Assembly (NCBI GenBank): GCA_037349315.1
Contig: JBAIAC010000056.1
Coordinates: 658,501-722,500 of the forward strand
Direction of reading: 5' to 3'
Origin: Chelydra serpentina
Taxonomy: Eukaryota; Chordata; Testudines; Chelydridae
Length of the DNA stretch: 64,000 nucleotides
How positions within the stretch are numbered: the first letter of the stretch is position 1; the number at the start of each line of letters is the position of its first letter. Below the pieces are notes generated by a model. The model had not been told where the DNA came from. It was given only the letters and a program-made list of their open reading frames with translations, and did no database searches. The position numbers were made by a program, and so were the translations under genes. Shown here piece after piece: positions 10,419-22,208 of this stretch.

Positions 10419-11592
10419 CTAGTGACAGAGGATGTGGAAAAAGGTAATGTACTCAATGCTTTTTTTGCTTCTGTCTTCACGAACAAGGTCAGCTCCCAGA
10501 CTACTGCACTAGGCAGCACAGTATGGGGAGGAGGTGACCAGCCTTCTGTGGAGAAAGAAGTGGTTCAGGACTATTTAGAAAAGCTGGACAAGCACAAGTC
10601 CATGGGGCCAGATGCACTGCATCCGAGGGTGCTAAAGGGGTTGGCGGATGTGATTGCAGAGCCATTGGCCATTATCTTTGAAAACTCATGGTGGTCGGGG
10701 GAGGTCCTAGATGACTAGAAAAAGGCAAATGTAGTGCCCATCTTTAAAAAAGGGAAGAAGGAGGATCTGGGGACCTACAGGCCAGTCAGCCTCACCTTAG
10801 TCCCTGGAAAAATCATGGAACAGCTCCTCAAGGAATCAATTTTGAAGCATTTTGAGGAGAAGAAAGTGATCAAGAACAGTCAGCATGGATTCACCAAGGG
10901 CACGTCATGCCTGACTAACCTAATTGCCTTCTATGATGAGATAATTGGCTCTGTCAATGGAGGGAAAGCAGTGGACGTGTTATTCCTTGAAATGTGTTAG
11001 TCTCTAAGGTGCCACAAGTAATTCTGGTCTTCCACAGTATTCTTGCCAGCAAGCTAAAGAAGTATGGGCTGGATGAATGGACTTTAAGGTGGATAGAAAG
11101 CTGGCTAGATCATCAGGCTGAATGGGTAATGATTAATGGCGCCATGTCTAGTTGGCAGCGGGTATCAAGTGGAGTGCCCCAAGGGTGGGTCCTGGGGCTG
11201 GTTTTGTTCAATATCTTCATTAATGATCTGGAGGATGGCATGGACTGCACCCTCAGCAAGTTTGCAGATGACACTCAACTGGGAGGAATGGTAGATACGC
11301 TGGAGGGTAAGGATAGGATACAGAGGGACCTAGACAAATTAGAGGATTGGGCCAAAAGAAATCTGATGAGGTTCAACAAGGACAAGTGCAGAGTCCTGCA
11401 CTTAGGATGGAAGAATCCCATGCACTGCTACAGACTAGGGACTGAGTGGCTAGGCAGAAGTTCTGGAGAAAAGGACCTAGGGTTACAGTGGACGAGAGCT
11501 GGATATAAGTCAACGGTGTGCCCTTGTTGCCAAGAAGGCTAATGGCATTTTGGGCTGTATAAATATGAGCATTGCCAGCAGATCGAGAGACC
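10418..11592 (+). mobile_element. CR1 LINE ORF2 reverse-transcriptase part, rearranged
   Basis: It starts at [19 protein letters not shown] and is co-linear with the CR1 at 54.4-55.5 kb until about 10988. There the catalytic block DFSKAFD is replaced by a ~36-bp foreign snippet (TGTTAGTCTCTAAGGTGCC). It then resumes at [16 protein letters not shown] and keeps KFADDTQLGG. One stop at about 10716 and frame loss after 11480 end it at an LTR-like boundary. It cannot encode active RT. Confidence 0.88.
10988..11027 (+). repeat. Short snippet of the fold-back repeat family inside CR1
   Basis: TGTTAGTCTCTAAGGTGCC plus ACAAGTA closely resembles the right arm of the fold-back element at 49.2-49.4 kb (TGTTAGTCTATAAGGTGCC). 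It replaces about 24 bp of CR1, including the RT block A aspartate codon. Confidence 0.6.
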
Positions 11593-11603
11593 GCCAGGGC
11601 GAG

Positions 11604-12943
11604 GTGTCAAACAACCCCTCAACAGCCATTGTCCAGCAAGGGTGCTACAATGCAATCACTCACCTGCATGAGGCCACACCGGGGGAATTGCTCAACCTTG
11701 CTTGGAGAGACTCAGTAATGCCCCCGAGACATGCCTGGACTTGTGATCCACAAGCACATGGACTGAGAGTATAAAACAGACAGAGTGGACACACACTGGG
11801 CCCTTCTCCTGCCCCCACCTATGCTGCAAGCAACCAAGACACTTAGAAGAATACAAGCCTCCAACAGAGGAGATTGGCCCAGGTTTAAGGAACAAACCTG
11901 TATATTAAGGACTGCAATACCCAGTGGGGTGAGAAAAACTGCTTAATCTAGTTGCTGCCCAGTCTAATAGGGTTGAGAGTTTAGTCTGTGTGCTTATATT
12001 TTATTTCTTTTGGTACTAACTCTGACTGTTTGCCTGTCACTTAAAATCTATCTTTATGGTTAATAAATCTGTTTGTTTGTTCTACCTGGAGCAGTGTGTT
12101 TGGTTTGAAGCATGTCAGAGACTCCCCTTGTGATAACAAACCTGGTACATATACATTTCTTTGTTAAATTGATGAACACATATAAGCTTGCAGCGTCCAA
12201 CGGGCATAACTGGACACTGCAAGATGGAGGTTCCTAGTGTTGTGTCTGGGACCGGAGATATTGGCTAGTGTCATTCGGTTGCACAATCCAAGGAGCAGCT
12301 TACATGCCAGAGGCCGTGTGTGAACAGCCCAGGAATGGGGGTTCTCAGAGCAGAGCAGGGTAAGGCTGGCTCCCAGAGTCAAGGACTGGAGTGACCTAGC
12401 AGATTACCGTTCCAGATAATATCAGGGGAAGGTCACAGGGAGTAAACAGAGTGAGGTGAACCTCATATGCATATTGCCTGGGGTATAACTTGGCTAAGAC
12501 TTGAACTGAGGACCCATATTTTTTGATGACCTGTTGTGACCCCACTGGGGATAATGACTGGGTGAGGGGTCACCCCGAAGAAAACTGATGTTTGACAGAG
12601 CCAGAGGGCACAGGAAGAAAGAGTCTGAACTTTCCTGGCTGCTTCTTGGTAATCAGCCTCCGGGTGGTAGGGACTCTGATGTGGTCCTGAGGTCACTGAT
12701 CCCCTTATAGCTGAAAGAGTAGAGCTAAGCGCTGTAGTTGCCTGACGTGGGCAGAGCGAGAAGAGATTCTGTTTGTCTAGCCGGAGGAAAGTGGTGGAAG
12801 ATGTTAAGTTGTAAATATTGGTCCCACTTCAGCCTGATCTTTCCCTTTTTTCCACTCCCTCCCCGCAGTAAAATTCATTGGTTTAATCCTCTGTGCTTGG
12901 TGCGTGAGTACAGGTTTGCCTAGCAAAGGCACCCAGAGGATTT
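11604..12943 (+). repeat. LTR-like sequence of an endogenous retroelement
   Basis: Starts with TGTCAAACAACC. A TATA-like GAGTATAAAACAG lies at about 11766 and a polyadenylation signal TTAATAAATCTG at about 12060, spaced like U3-R-U5. The downstream part (TCTGGGACCGGAGATATTGG ...) may be U5 or internal leader. No gag, pol or env frame is visible. The 3' boundary is unclear because a SINE interrupts it at 12944; 13131-13225 may be the remainder. Confidence 0.5.
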
Positions 12944-13129
12944 AGAATCATAGAATATCAGGGTTGGAAGGGACCTTAGAAGGACATCTAGTCCAACCCC
13001 CTGCTCAAAGCAGGACCAATCCCCCAATTTTTGCCCCAGATCTGTAAATGGCCCCCTCAAGGATTGAACTCACAACCCTGGGTTTAAGCAGGCCAATGCT
13101 CAAACCACTGAGCTATCCCTCCCCCCAGA
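12944..13129 (-). repeat. tRNA-derived SINE with CR1 tail
   Basis: Minus-strand copy: the CR1 end (TAGAATCATAGAATATCAGG) comes first on the plus strand and the tRNA head (CACTGAGCTATCCCTCCCC) last. Flanks AGGATTTA and AGATTA suggest a short target duplication. Confidence 0.88.
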
Positions 13130-13225
13130 TTACTGGGTGGAGGCTTTCAACAAAATTGAGGTGAATCCCCTACAATAAAGACCCAGCCCTTGTTACTGCC
13201 GGTGCATTGGCAAATGGGTGACGTG

Positions 13226-13365
13226 TTGTGACAAAGTGAGAATTTGCTGAAATATTTTTATGAAGCCTATGTGTACCTCAGTTGCCCCTATAATTTGCAT
13301 GGCTATCCAGTCGGAGGAAAAAGGTTGAAGTTTGGTCTCAGGGCAGGCTACCTGCCTAGCTGTCT
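13226..13365 (+). repeat. Truncated LTR-like fragment (TGTGACAAAGTG start)
   Basis: A TGTGACAAAGTGAGAATTTG start is typical of LTR ends elsewhere in the window. It is cut after about 140 bp by a transposon terminus at 13366. Low confidence because the other end is missing. Confidence 0.35.
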
Positions 13366-13530
13366 GAGGGCTTGTCTACACTTTCAATTCTACAGCTGTG
13401 CTGCTGTAGCACGTCAGTGTAGACACTACCTATGCTAATGGGAGGAGGTCTCCCGTCTGCATAGGTAATCCATCTCCCCAAGAGGCGGTAGTGAGGTCGA
13501 CGGAAGAATTCTTTTGTTGACCTACTCAGG
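13366..13530. repeat. DNA-transposon MITE fragment (GGGCTTGTCTACAC end)
   Basis: Begins GAGGGCTTGTCTACACTT, resembling the Harbinger-type termini at 19.56 and 42.61 kb, and contains an internal TCAGTGTAGACACTACC. The opposite terminus is not identifiable. From 13.53 to 13.90 kb I see nothing recognisable. Confidence 0.45.
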
Positions 13531-14863
13531 GGCACTGGAACCTTTGTAAAAGTGTGGGAGGGAAGCCAAAGTGGCGGAGGAATTCAAATACTACTTAAAT
13601 ATCCTGCAGAGAACAACTGTAACAGAAATAACCAGAATATAAAATGTAGCCACATTATATTTCAGGTATAATTATAGTACGAACAAATGAAAAAAATAAG
13701 ACAACTTTAGTTCTAAACATCGAGACTACATTTTATTTTTGAACTTCATGTATTGTTCTTCACTTTCATGTATCGTTTTCTGCGTATACTCAGGATACAG
13801 ATGCCAAAATTAAAACTCCCAGGCTCAGAGTGAAGTAAGATCAAAGCAGAAGGCTACTAGCATCAAGATCGACACTCCTCCCCTAAGTGGGCAAGATTCA
13901 TGCTCTCAGTACATTAGGATGCACCCAACAGGGCTGTAATGACAGGATTCACATTAGAGAGATGAGGTGGGTGATTGTGACGGGGTCCCCAGGGTGCAAC
14001 CTGGACTGTGGGACTGCCGAGCCCTCCAAACCCACCAGTCTGGGCTGCATCTCACACTGTGGTGCTGTGGCAAGCTACAAGCCTCTGGCAGGCCCTGCAC
14101 TTACAGCCATCCCCAGGCAGGGACACACCCTGCTGCGTTACATGAATGATCTCCCAGCCACTCCTGAATCATCAATAGGGAGGCTCCAGCAAATTCCTTC
14201 CAGCTCCCCAGTCTTGCATCCCAGGGCTGTAATGTCTTGCACTGGTCAAAAGCCTGGCCAGTGTAAGCTCATTACCCAGTTCGCCACTTCTTCATAGGAA
14301 TGTGGACATGCACCAGTCTTTGTAATCTGAGGTGAGATTCCCCCAAGCACTTCAACTAAAACACACTGTTTTCAGTAAAATATAAAAGAGATTCTTTAAC
14401 TACAGAAAGATAGATTTTAAGTGATTATAAGTAGCAGGTGTAGAGATCAGTTTGTTACTAAAGTAACTGGTTAAAAGATAGAAAACAAAGGGTAGGAATA
14501 AATGGTCAGTTTTCAGAATGGAGCGAGGTAAATAGTGGCATTCCCTAGGGGTTTGTAATGGGATCAATACTATTCAACATATTCATAAATGATCTGAAAA
14601 AAGGGTTAAACAGTGAGGTGGCAAAGCTTGCAGATGATACAAAACTACTCGGAATAGTTAAGTCCAAAGCAGACTGCAAAGAGTTACAAAGGAATCTCTC
14701 AAAACTGGGTGACTGGACAACAAACTGTTAGGTGAAATTCAATGTTGATAAATGCAAAGTAATGCGCATTGGACAACATAATCCCAACTGTACATATAAA
14801 ATGATGGGGGCTAAATTAACTATTACTACTCAAGAAAGAGATCTTGGAGTCATTGTGGATAGT

Positions 14864-15042
14864 TCATAGAATATCAGGGTCAGAAGGGACCTTAGGAAGT
14901 CATCTAGTCCAACCCCCTGCTCAAAGTAGGACCAATCTCCAATTTTTGGCTCAGATCCCCAAATGGTCACCCTCAAGGACTGAACTCACAAGCCTGGGTT
15001 TAGCAGGCCAACGCTCAAACCACTGAGCTATCCCTCATCCCG
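14864..15042 (-). repeat. tRNA-derived SINE nested in the LINE
   Basis: Minus orientation: CATAGAATATCAGGGTCAGA at one end and CACTGAGCTATCCCTC at the other. It splits the LINE frame right after the ...DLGVIVDS-like block. Confidence 0.88.
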
Positions 15043-15534
15043 CATTGAAAACATTCACTCAATGTGCAGTGGTGGTCAAAAAAGCTAATAGAATGGGAGG
15101 AATCATTAGGAAAAGGATAGATAATAAGACAGAAAATATCATATTGCCTCTATATAAATTCATGGTAGGCCCACATCTGGAATACTGTGTGCAGTTCTGG
15201 TCGCCCCATCTCAAAAAAGATATATTGGAATTGGAAAATGTTCAGAAAAGGGCAAACAAAAATGATTAGGATTATGGAACAGCTTCCATATGAAGATAGA
15301 TTAATAAGACTGGGACTTTTCAACTTGGAAAATAGACGACTAAGTAGGGGCGGGTATGATTGAGATGTATAAAATCATGACTGGTGTGGAGAAAGTAAAT
15401 AAAAAAGTGTTATTGACTCCTTCTCATAACAGAATAACTAGGGGTCACCTGATTAAATTAATAGGCAGCTGGTTTAAAACAAACAAGATGTAGTATTTCT
15501 TCACACAATGCACAGTCAACCTATGGAAGTCATA

Positions 15535-15608
15535 GGTTAATAGCAGGGGGTTGGACTAGATGACCTCCTGAGGTCCCTTCCAACCCTGAGATTCTATGAT
15601 TCTATGAT
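15535..15608 (+). repeat. CR1 3'-end fragment nested in the LINE
   Basis: GCAGGGGGTTGGACTAGATG through CCTTCCAACCCTGAG and ATTCTATGATTCTATGA, i.e. only the CR1/SINE tail. Confidence 0.8.
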
Positions 15609-16639
15609 TGCCAGGGGATGCTGTGAAGGCCAAAACTATAACTGGGTTCAAAAAAGAATTAGATAAGTTCATGCAGGAGAGGGCCATTAATGGCTATTAA
15701 CCAAGAGGGTCAGTGTCCCAACCCCATGCTCCGGGTGTCCCTAAAGCTGCAACTGACAGAAACTGGGAATGGGAGACAGGGAATGTATCACTTGATGATT
15801 ACCTGTTCTGTTTATTCCCTCTGAAGCACCTGGCAATGGCCACTGTGTGAAGGCAGGATATTGGGCTCGATGAACCATTGGTCTGACCCAGTGTGGCCAT
15901 TCTTATGTTCGTAAGAAACAAAAAATAAATTCACAGTCTAAGTTCTACAAACTAAGCAGGATTTGAATCAAGCTGTGTCTCACCCTGACAGATGGTACAA
16001 GCAGGTAACAGTTCCTCAATACACAGGCTGGGACCCACTTCCAGCGTGGGGCCAAACTTCCCCAGTTCAAAGTCTTTGTCTTTCAGACATGCTTCCAGGT
16101 GTTGAGACTGGGGGAGAGAGAGAGGCCAAGTGATGCTGTCACCCTCTCTCTTTTAAACCTTCTCCCAGCTGCTAGAAAGATCCTTGCTGTGACGTGGGGG
16201 ACAGGCAGTCCCCATTGTTCAAGCACTTTCTATTGCATATGTGCCATCTCTAAGGAGTTCCTGGGATAGTGGATTCTTTTCTTGATGGGCCATCAAAGCT
16301 GTCTGGCCATCTTTTGTTGTAACTGAAAGACTGGTTGTGGGTGTTCCCAACCTCGCAACATATTTCCGTAGCACATGTAGCAATACCCCGTAACTCCACA
16401 TACAAGGATAGCACATTTAATTCTACAGGATATTAATGTTCAACAGATCAAGACTTTTTAAATTGATACCTCACAAGCCAGACTTTGTACAAAACATATA
16501 AGACTGTGGTGAATATGAATGTTCCAGGGTGCTGCTTTGAGGTACAGAGTGTCAAAGTGAGGTAATATCTTTTATTGGACCAGCTTCTGTAGGTGAGAGA
16601 GACAAACCTTCCAACTAACACAGAGCTCTTCCTCGGAAT

Positions 16640-17222
16640 CCTCCCACTTCACAGAGGCTTTGACTGACTTATGCTTGGCCATCAGGAGGCCAGCTGTAAT
16701 TAACCAGGGGGAGAGAAGTGGGTCTGTTTACTTTCTTCTGAAATTCCAAAGAACCGGCCACTCCCACCACACAAGCCATGCCAGTGATTTGATCGTTAAC
16801 AGGCCTCTTGCAACTGAGGATGAGTTATTTCTTGGGTTTGCAGTGTTCTTGTAGCCATGTTGGTCCCAGGATATTAGCGACAAGGTGGGTGAGAGAATAT
16901 CTATTATTGCACCACCATGTGTTGGTGAAAGAGACCAGCTTTTGAGCTTACACAGAGCTTTTCTTCAGGTCTGAGAAGGCTTGTCTCTTTCACCAGCAGA
17001 AGTTGGTCCAATAAAAGATTATACCTCACCCACCTTTCCTCTCTCATTTATTGGGTGCCAGGTCACAGACAGAATTAACTAGCCCAGCGCTGGCTGAGCT
17101 TGTGAATTTCAGACACACTAACAGAGCTGTCTGGTTTCTTAGATCCAAAACAAGTTAGGAGTTTAGGGGCCAGGGAATCGAGCGGTGAGTTTGCTAAGGA
17201 GCCAGCCAGACATTCAGGAATC
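16640..17222. repeat. Copy 1 of an inverted ~560-bp segment
   Basis: From about 16640 to 17222 this matches, in reverse complement, 25425-25985. Shared landmarks in order: GCTTGGCCATCAGGAGGCC, GGGAGAGAAGTGGGTCTG, the family A fold-back repeat, GATCCAAAACAAGTTAGGAG and TTTGCTAAGGAGCCAGCC. Both carry a homologous fold-back repeat at the same internal position. Confidence 0.75.
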
Positions 17223-17360
17223 TGCGCAGGAGGAAGAGCTCTGTGTAAGCAAAGCTTGTCTCTCTCTCATCAACAGAAGTTGCTGCAATAAAAGATATTA
17301 GTTCACCCACCTTGTCTCTCTCATATCCTGGGACTAGCATGGCTACCACACCAGTGCCTA
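16853..17360. repeat. Fold-back repeats, family A (two copies)
   Basis: One near-complete inverted pair at 16853-17047 (GTTGGTCCCAGGATATTAGC ... ACCTCACCCACCTTTCC) and a partial copy at 17225-17360 in the opposite sense. The antisense of the loop flank reads CCTGAAG...AGCTC, the same arrangement as in other copies. Confidence 0.65.
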
Positions 17361-17932
17361 CAAAAGTGGAGGATTCACACTGACAGCCCAGAGTTAACAT
17401 CACACCAGGGCACTATTTTCAGGATTCAGGTTGCTAGCATAACGTCATCATCACACCACGGCACTGACACTAACAACGCAATGAAATACATATAGCAGGG
17501 TCCGAGTGCCAGGAATTCACAGTACAAGCACCCTGGGACGCACTCAGCCAGGTCAGAATGCATGCTCACAATATAGTGGGGATACACTCAGTGATTGGGT
17601 GCAAGGCTTCAGCTGAACACAAGAGCACCTGCAAACCTCTGTACTAACAGCAGGATCAACACTATTGGCCCAGGAGGAGTTGCACGTCAAGGTGCAGTGC
17701 AGTGGGATCCAAGCACCAGGTCTTTAGTACCAGAATGGGTACTCCCAGAACTCCCAGTGGAATTATAGAAGTTAGAAGAGGAAAGGCCCTCTGTGATCAC
17801 CCTGTCTCGGTCTATCTCCCTGCCAGTGCGCAGGGCTGCTCCTTAGAGCATGTTTGGTCCAGTCTCCTTTTAAAAGTTCCAAGAGTTGGGGTTATGAGCC
17901 CTTCCCATGGGAGACAGTTCCACATGTAAGTT

Positions 17933-19320
17933 ATTGTGGGGAACTTTCATGGTTTATGCACTACCCCAGTGAAATGGGCTAGCGAAAGGATCAGAGTCCT
18001 CGCTCCTACGCCCTTTACCCAGAGGCCTGCCTGACCTCGAGGGTTCCCCTTCCACTCTCCTGCGTGGCAGAGTCCTCATAACCCCGGCAAGGCTGGGCCC
18101 AGGATTCCTGTGAGGCTCCACCTCCAACCTTGTTGTGATCACTCAGGGCAGAGACTAGGGTGTCCCCACTACAGGGTTCTCTCGCTGCTCTGAACATTTC
18201 CCTGACCCACTGATCATTACATACAGTTCAAAGCAAATACAATTTATTAGACAGCAACTAATTTTTTAAAAAAGGAAAAAAATGGGAAGGTTAAAGGAAA
18301 CACGTCACCCTGCTTTGTGCGATGGGGACATAACAGCCAGCATGTCTGGAACATCAGGGCAGTTCACAGCCTGTTCCTCACATGCCCTAGGCCTCCTGCG
18401 CAGGCCCTGGCTGTGCTGCAGGGATGCTGCGGGTGGGACACTTGCTCTGGCGGTGGCCACATGACTTCAGGCTGTAGGTGGCGGGACCTTTCTTCCCAGA
18501 GTCACGCCGCCCTCACCCCGCAATGGAGGTTATGATTCCCCTCCCATTGCGGCCTGCAAGAGCTCTTGGCTGGGGGCATCTCCCTGCGCTGGGCCCACTG
18601 CCCAGGATCCCCCTCACTCTCTCCAGCCGCTCACCGCACCCGGCTCTGGACAGCTCCATCCCCAGCTCTGATCCCAGGACAGACCTGCTCCCTGGGCTGC
18701 TCCTCTGGCTCGGCCCAGCACAGCTCTGCTCAGCTTCGCTGCTGCTCTGGCCAGCTAGGGTTGCCAGGTATCCAGTTTTCGACCATAATGCCTGGTCGAA
18801 AGGGACCCTGGCGGCTCTGGTCAGCACCGCCAACTGGGCCATTAAAAGTCCGGTCAGTGGTGCAGAGGGGCTAAGGCAGGTAGTCCATATCTGTCCTGGC
18901 TCCATGCTGCGGCGCCCGGAAGCGGCCAGCAGCAGGTTCGGATCCTAGGCCAGGGGACACGCCCGGTCACTAGGGTGGACTGCGCCACTTCTCTGTGGTC
19001 ACAGTTAATTCTTTTCTGCAGTTTGTGGCGGGAACACATGGTACAGTCCCAGGAAAGGCGGGAAACAGTCTGAGGTAAAATTGTTCTTGAGATCGCCCAG
19101 TGGCAGGAAAAACCAGTTTGATCCAGTTATAACTAGGCCAGGATGACAGGGCACAAAGGGGGTGACAAGATGGAGTTCACAAAATGGTGGTTCAGACTCA
19201 GTTTTGAATGGCTGCTATGTCCTTACAAATTACATATTGGGTTTAACATACACATATTTTAATAAGCTATCACAGTATAACAAATCACACCCAACAGCGC
19301 AACGGGGCCCTGATCTCAGC
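17933..19320 (-). repeat. Probable LTR in minus orientation, with embedded short repeats
   Basis: Starts TTGTGGGGAACTTTCATGG. A minus-strand polyadenylation signal is visible as CAATTTATTAG at about 18240. Around 18757-18960 there is a separate repeat (CTAGGGTTGCCAGGTATCCAG...), and 19300-19395 resembles the SINE-like family at 2285. No coding region; the open frames at 18.3-18.95 kb are composition-driven. The 17.4-17.93 kb stretch shows nothing recognisable. Confidence 0.4.
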
Positions 19321-19942
19321 CGGGGCAGGGACTGACTGTCTCTCGTTGTATGTCTGGGCAGTGCCTGGCACTGTTAGGCGCTGCTGAATCTCAGTTAGGG
19401 TTGCCAACTTTCTAATGTCTGAAAACTGGACCCCCACTGCCCCACCTCTTTCCCCTCCACCCTGCCTCTTCCCCTGATTCCCTGCCCCCCTCTTCCCTCA
19501 AAGCCCTGCCTCTTACCCGCTCCGCTCCCCCTGTCACTTGCTGCTCTCCCCACTCCCTGTTAGCCCTGGTCTACACTACGAGTTTCGGTCGAATTTATTA
19601 GCATTATATCGATTGATCCGTGCACCCGTCCACACGACGAAGCCCTTAACATCGACTTCTAGGGCTCTTAAAATCGATCTCGCCACTCCACCCCCCACAA
19701 GGGGATTAGCGCTTAAAGCGATATTGCCAAATCGATGTAGGCTTAGTGAGGACGCAATTCGACGGTATTGGCCTCCTGGATCTATCCCACAGTGCAACAT
19801 TTGACCGCTCTGGACAGCAGTCTGAGCTTGAATGCTCTGCCCAGGTACACAGGAAAAGCCCCGCAAACTTTTGAATTTCATTTCCTGTTTGGCCAGCGTG
19901 GTGAGCTGCAGGTGAGTGCAGATCTCATCAGCAGAGGTGACC

Positions 19943-21930
19943 ATGATGGAGTCCCAGAACCGAAGACGAGCTCCAGCATGGACCAAGCGTGAGGTACTCG
20001 ATCTGATCGCTGTATGGGGAGATGAAACCATGCTAGCAGAACTACGGTCCAAAATGCGAAATGCCAATACATATGCCAAAGTCTCCAAGGGCATGCAGGA
20101 CAGAGGCTACAACAGGGACGCGCAACAGTGCCGCGTTAAAATTAAGGAGCTCAGGCAAGCCTACCAAAAAACCAGAGATGCAAACAGCCGCTCTGGGTCA
20201 GAGCCCCAAACATGCCGCTTCTATGATGAGCTGCATGCCATTCTAGGGGGTGCAGCCAGCACTGACCCACCCATGTGGTATGACTCCGTATGTGGATCAT
20301 CAGAAACCACAGAGGAGCATGATGATGATAATGATGCTGAAAATAGCGCCCAGACACAGCAAGGAAGTGGAGAAGCCCTTTTCCCCGACAGCCACAAACT
20401 CTTTGTCACCCTGGAGCCAGTACAGTACGAACCCTCCCAAGGCGTGCTCGATGCAGGAGAAGGGACCTCTGGTGAGTGTACCTCTGTTAAATTAATACAT
20501 GTTTTATGAGCAAGCGTGTTTAATGATTAATTCGCGGCCAGTACAGCTACAGCTACTGGAAAAGTCTGTTAACATGTTCGGGGATGGAGCGGAAATCCTC
20601 CGGGGACATCTCCAGAAAGCTCTCCTGGATGTACTCCCAAAGCCTGTGCAAAAGGTTTCTGGGGAGGGCAGCCTTCTCCTGTGCTCCATGGTAACACACT
20701 CTACCACGCCAGGCCAGTAGCACGAAGTTTGGAATCATTGCTTTGCAAAGCATGGCGGCGTATGGTCCCGGTTTTTGCTGGCATTCAAGCAACATCCGTT
20801 CTTTATCTGTCTGTGTTATCCTCAGAAGAGTGATATCATTCATGGTCACCTGGTTGAAATAGGGGGATTTTATTAAGGGGGTATTCAGAGGGGTACGTCC
20901 CTGCTGGGCTGTTTGGCTGTAGCTGAACTGAAATCTTCCCCGCTGTGACTCACGCGGTGGGGGGAGGGGGAACAGCGAACATCTTGGATGTGTATCTGTG
21001 TGTGTGTGTGGGGTGTCGATTAGGTTCGCGCTGCACGTTAACCCGAAAACCGCCGCCCCTCCCTTTTCAATTGCCAACCCTTTTTAAATTGCCAGCCCAA
21101 AGGCTGTTTGTTATGGGAAATGAGGGGGTTGCTGTTTGAAAACATTCCCACATGTTATGAAGGTTAAAGAAGCCTATAGACTGTGGCTTACCATGGCTGC
21201 CTGCAAGCCGAATTCTGTTGCCCGCTGGACCTGCTTGTGTGATCTCTCACACCAAACCGGCAGACCCTCAATATAACAGGCAAAGTGCAACCTTGGACCA
21301 AATGCACATGTGCTATGTAATGTTTGGAGCATTGTTCTCTAATATGTGTCTTTTAAACTACTCCTCTCCCGTTTGTTTCCTCCCGCAGCTGCAAATGTTT
21401 CAACGCCACCCCTTTTATCACCGTCCCAGAGGCTAGCGAAGATTAGAAGTTAGAAAAAAAGGAATCGAGATGATATGTTCTCAGAGCTCATGCAATCCTC
21501 CCACACTGAAACTGCCCAGCAGAATGCGTGGAGGCAGACACTGTCGGAGTCCAGGAAGGCAGAATTTGATCACTTGGACAGGTGGCGTACTGAAGACAAT
21601 GACTGGCGGGATGAAGAGAGACAGCGGCGGGATGAAGAGAATAGGTGGCGTCAGCGTGCAGAGAGAAGGCAGGATGCAATTCTGAGGCTACTGGAGGATC
21701 AAACGGAAATCCTCCGGCTTATGGCTGAGGAAAGGCGTATGGTTCAGGAAAGGCCGCCTGAGCCCAGACCGCCGCTACAGCCCCTGTGTAACCAACAGTC
21801 CTCCTTCCCGAGTCCCATAACCTCATCCCCGAGATGCCCAAGAACGCATTTGGGTGGCCTCCGTGCACCCAACCACTCAAGCCAAGAGAACAGTCCAAGC
21901 AACAAAAGGCTGGCATTCAATAAGTTTTAA
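19943..21930 (+). pseudogene. Harbinger Myb/SANT-like accessory protein, two exons, broken
   Basis: Exon 1 (19943-20471) starts ATGATGGAG and encodes a Myb/SANT-like domain (APAWTKREVLDLIAVWGDE; CRVKIKELRQAYQKTRD) followed by an acidic linker. A donor GTGAGT at 20472 and acceptor CCCGCAG at 21388 give an intron of 917 bp. Exon 2 begins in frame but meets TAG at 21451-21453 before the basic and coiled-coil region (MFSELMQSSH...; arginine-rich WRDEERQRRDEENRW). In this superfamily the Myb-like partner is required with the transposase for movement. The nonsense codon makes this copy inactive. Confidence 0.8.
20553..21077 (-). other. Antisense 174-codon open frame inside the Myb-protein intron
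   Basis: Minus-strand frame ending at a TAG at 20553. Its second half (VTMNDITLLRITQTDKERML ... LPRNLLHRLWEYIQESFLEM) has ordinary protein-like composition with few low-complexity runs; the first half overlaps a (TG)n tract and looks non-coding. I do not recognise a domain. It may be a third element-borne gene, a captured fragment or chance. Confidence 0.35.
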
Positions 21931-22208
21931 AGTGCTGTGTGTCCTTGTCCTTTCCTCATCCCCTCCTCCACCACCCATCCTGGTGCTTCCCTTCCTCCAC
22001 CACCCATCCCGGGCGACCGTGGCAGTTACCCCCGTAGTTCCCCCTCTCTGTTTTACGAATTAATGAAGAATGCATGATTTTTAAGCAACAATGACTTTAT
22101 TGCCTCTGCAAGCAGTGACCGAGGGGGGGAGGGCAGGGCGATTTGGTTAAAGGGAAGTACAGTGAATGAAGGGGCGGGGCTTTTCATTAATGGGGAAAAA
22201 CAGAACTT

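Larger units (their letters stand above)
14461..15915 (+). mobile_element. CR1/L3-type LINE 3' part inserted in the LTR
   Basis: RT C-terminal half: [14 protein letters not shown], the catalytic block read as KLADDTKLLG, CVQFWSPHLKKDI at about 15190, and the 3' end with CAATGGCCACTGTGTGAAGG ... GTGTGGCCATTCTTATG. Several stops; it carries its own insertions at 14864-15042 and 15535-15608. Confidence 0.82.
13976..16553. mobile_element. LTR (TGTGACGGGG...GTGTCA) split by a CR1, itself split by a SINE
   Basis: The left part (13976-14460) and right part (about 15925-16553) form one LTR-like unit with TGTGACGGGG and GTACAGAGTGTCA ends. It interrupts a family A fold-back repeat: GAGGTGGGTGA lies to the left and GTGAGGTAATATC to the right, which are contiguous in other copies. 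The GTGA overlap would be the target duplication. Inside are a CR1-type LINE, a SINE and a CR1 tail. Confidence 0.65.

Noticed and set aside
11604..13225. A provirus with gag, pol or env
   Set aside because: The segment has LTR-like promoter and polyadenylation features only; no coding frame of retroviral type is visible on either strand.
18478..18948. 156-codon frame in the LTR region
   Set aside because: GC-rich repeat sequence with no recognised domain; the opposite strand is equally open, as expected from composition.
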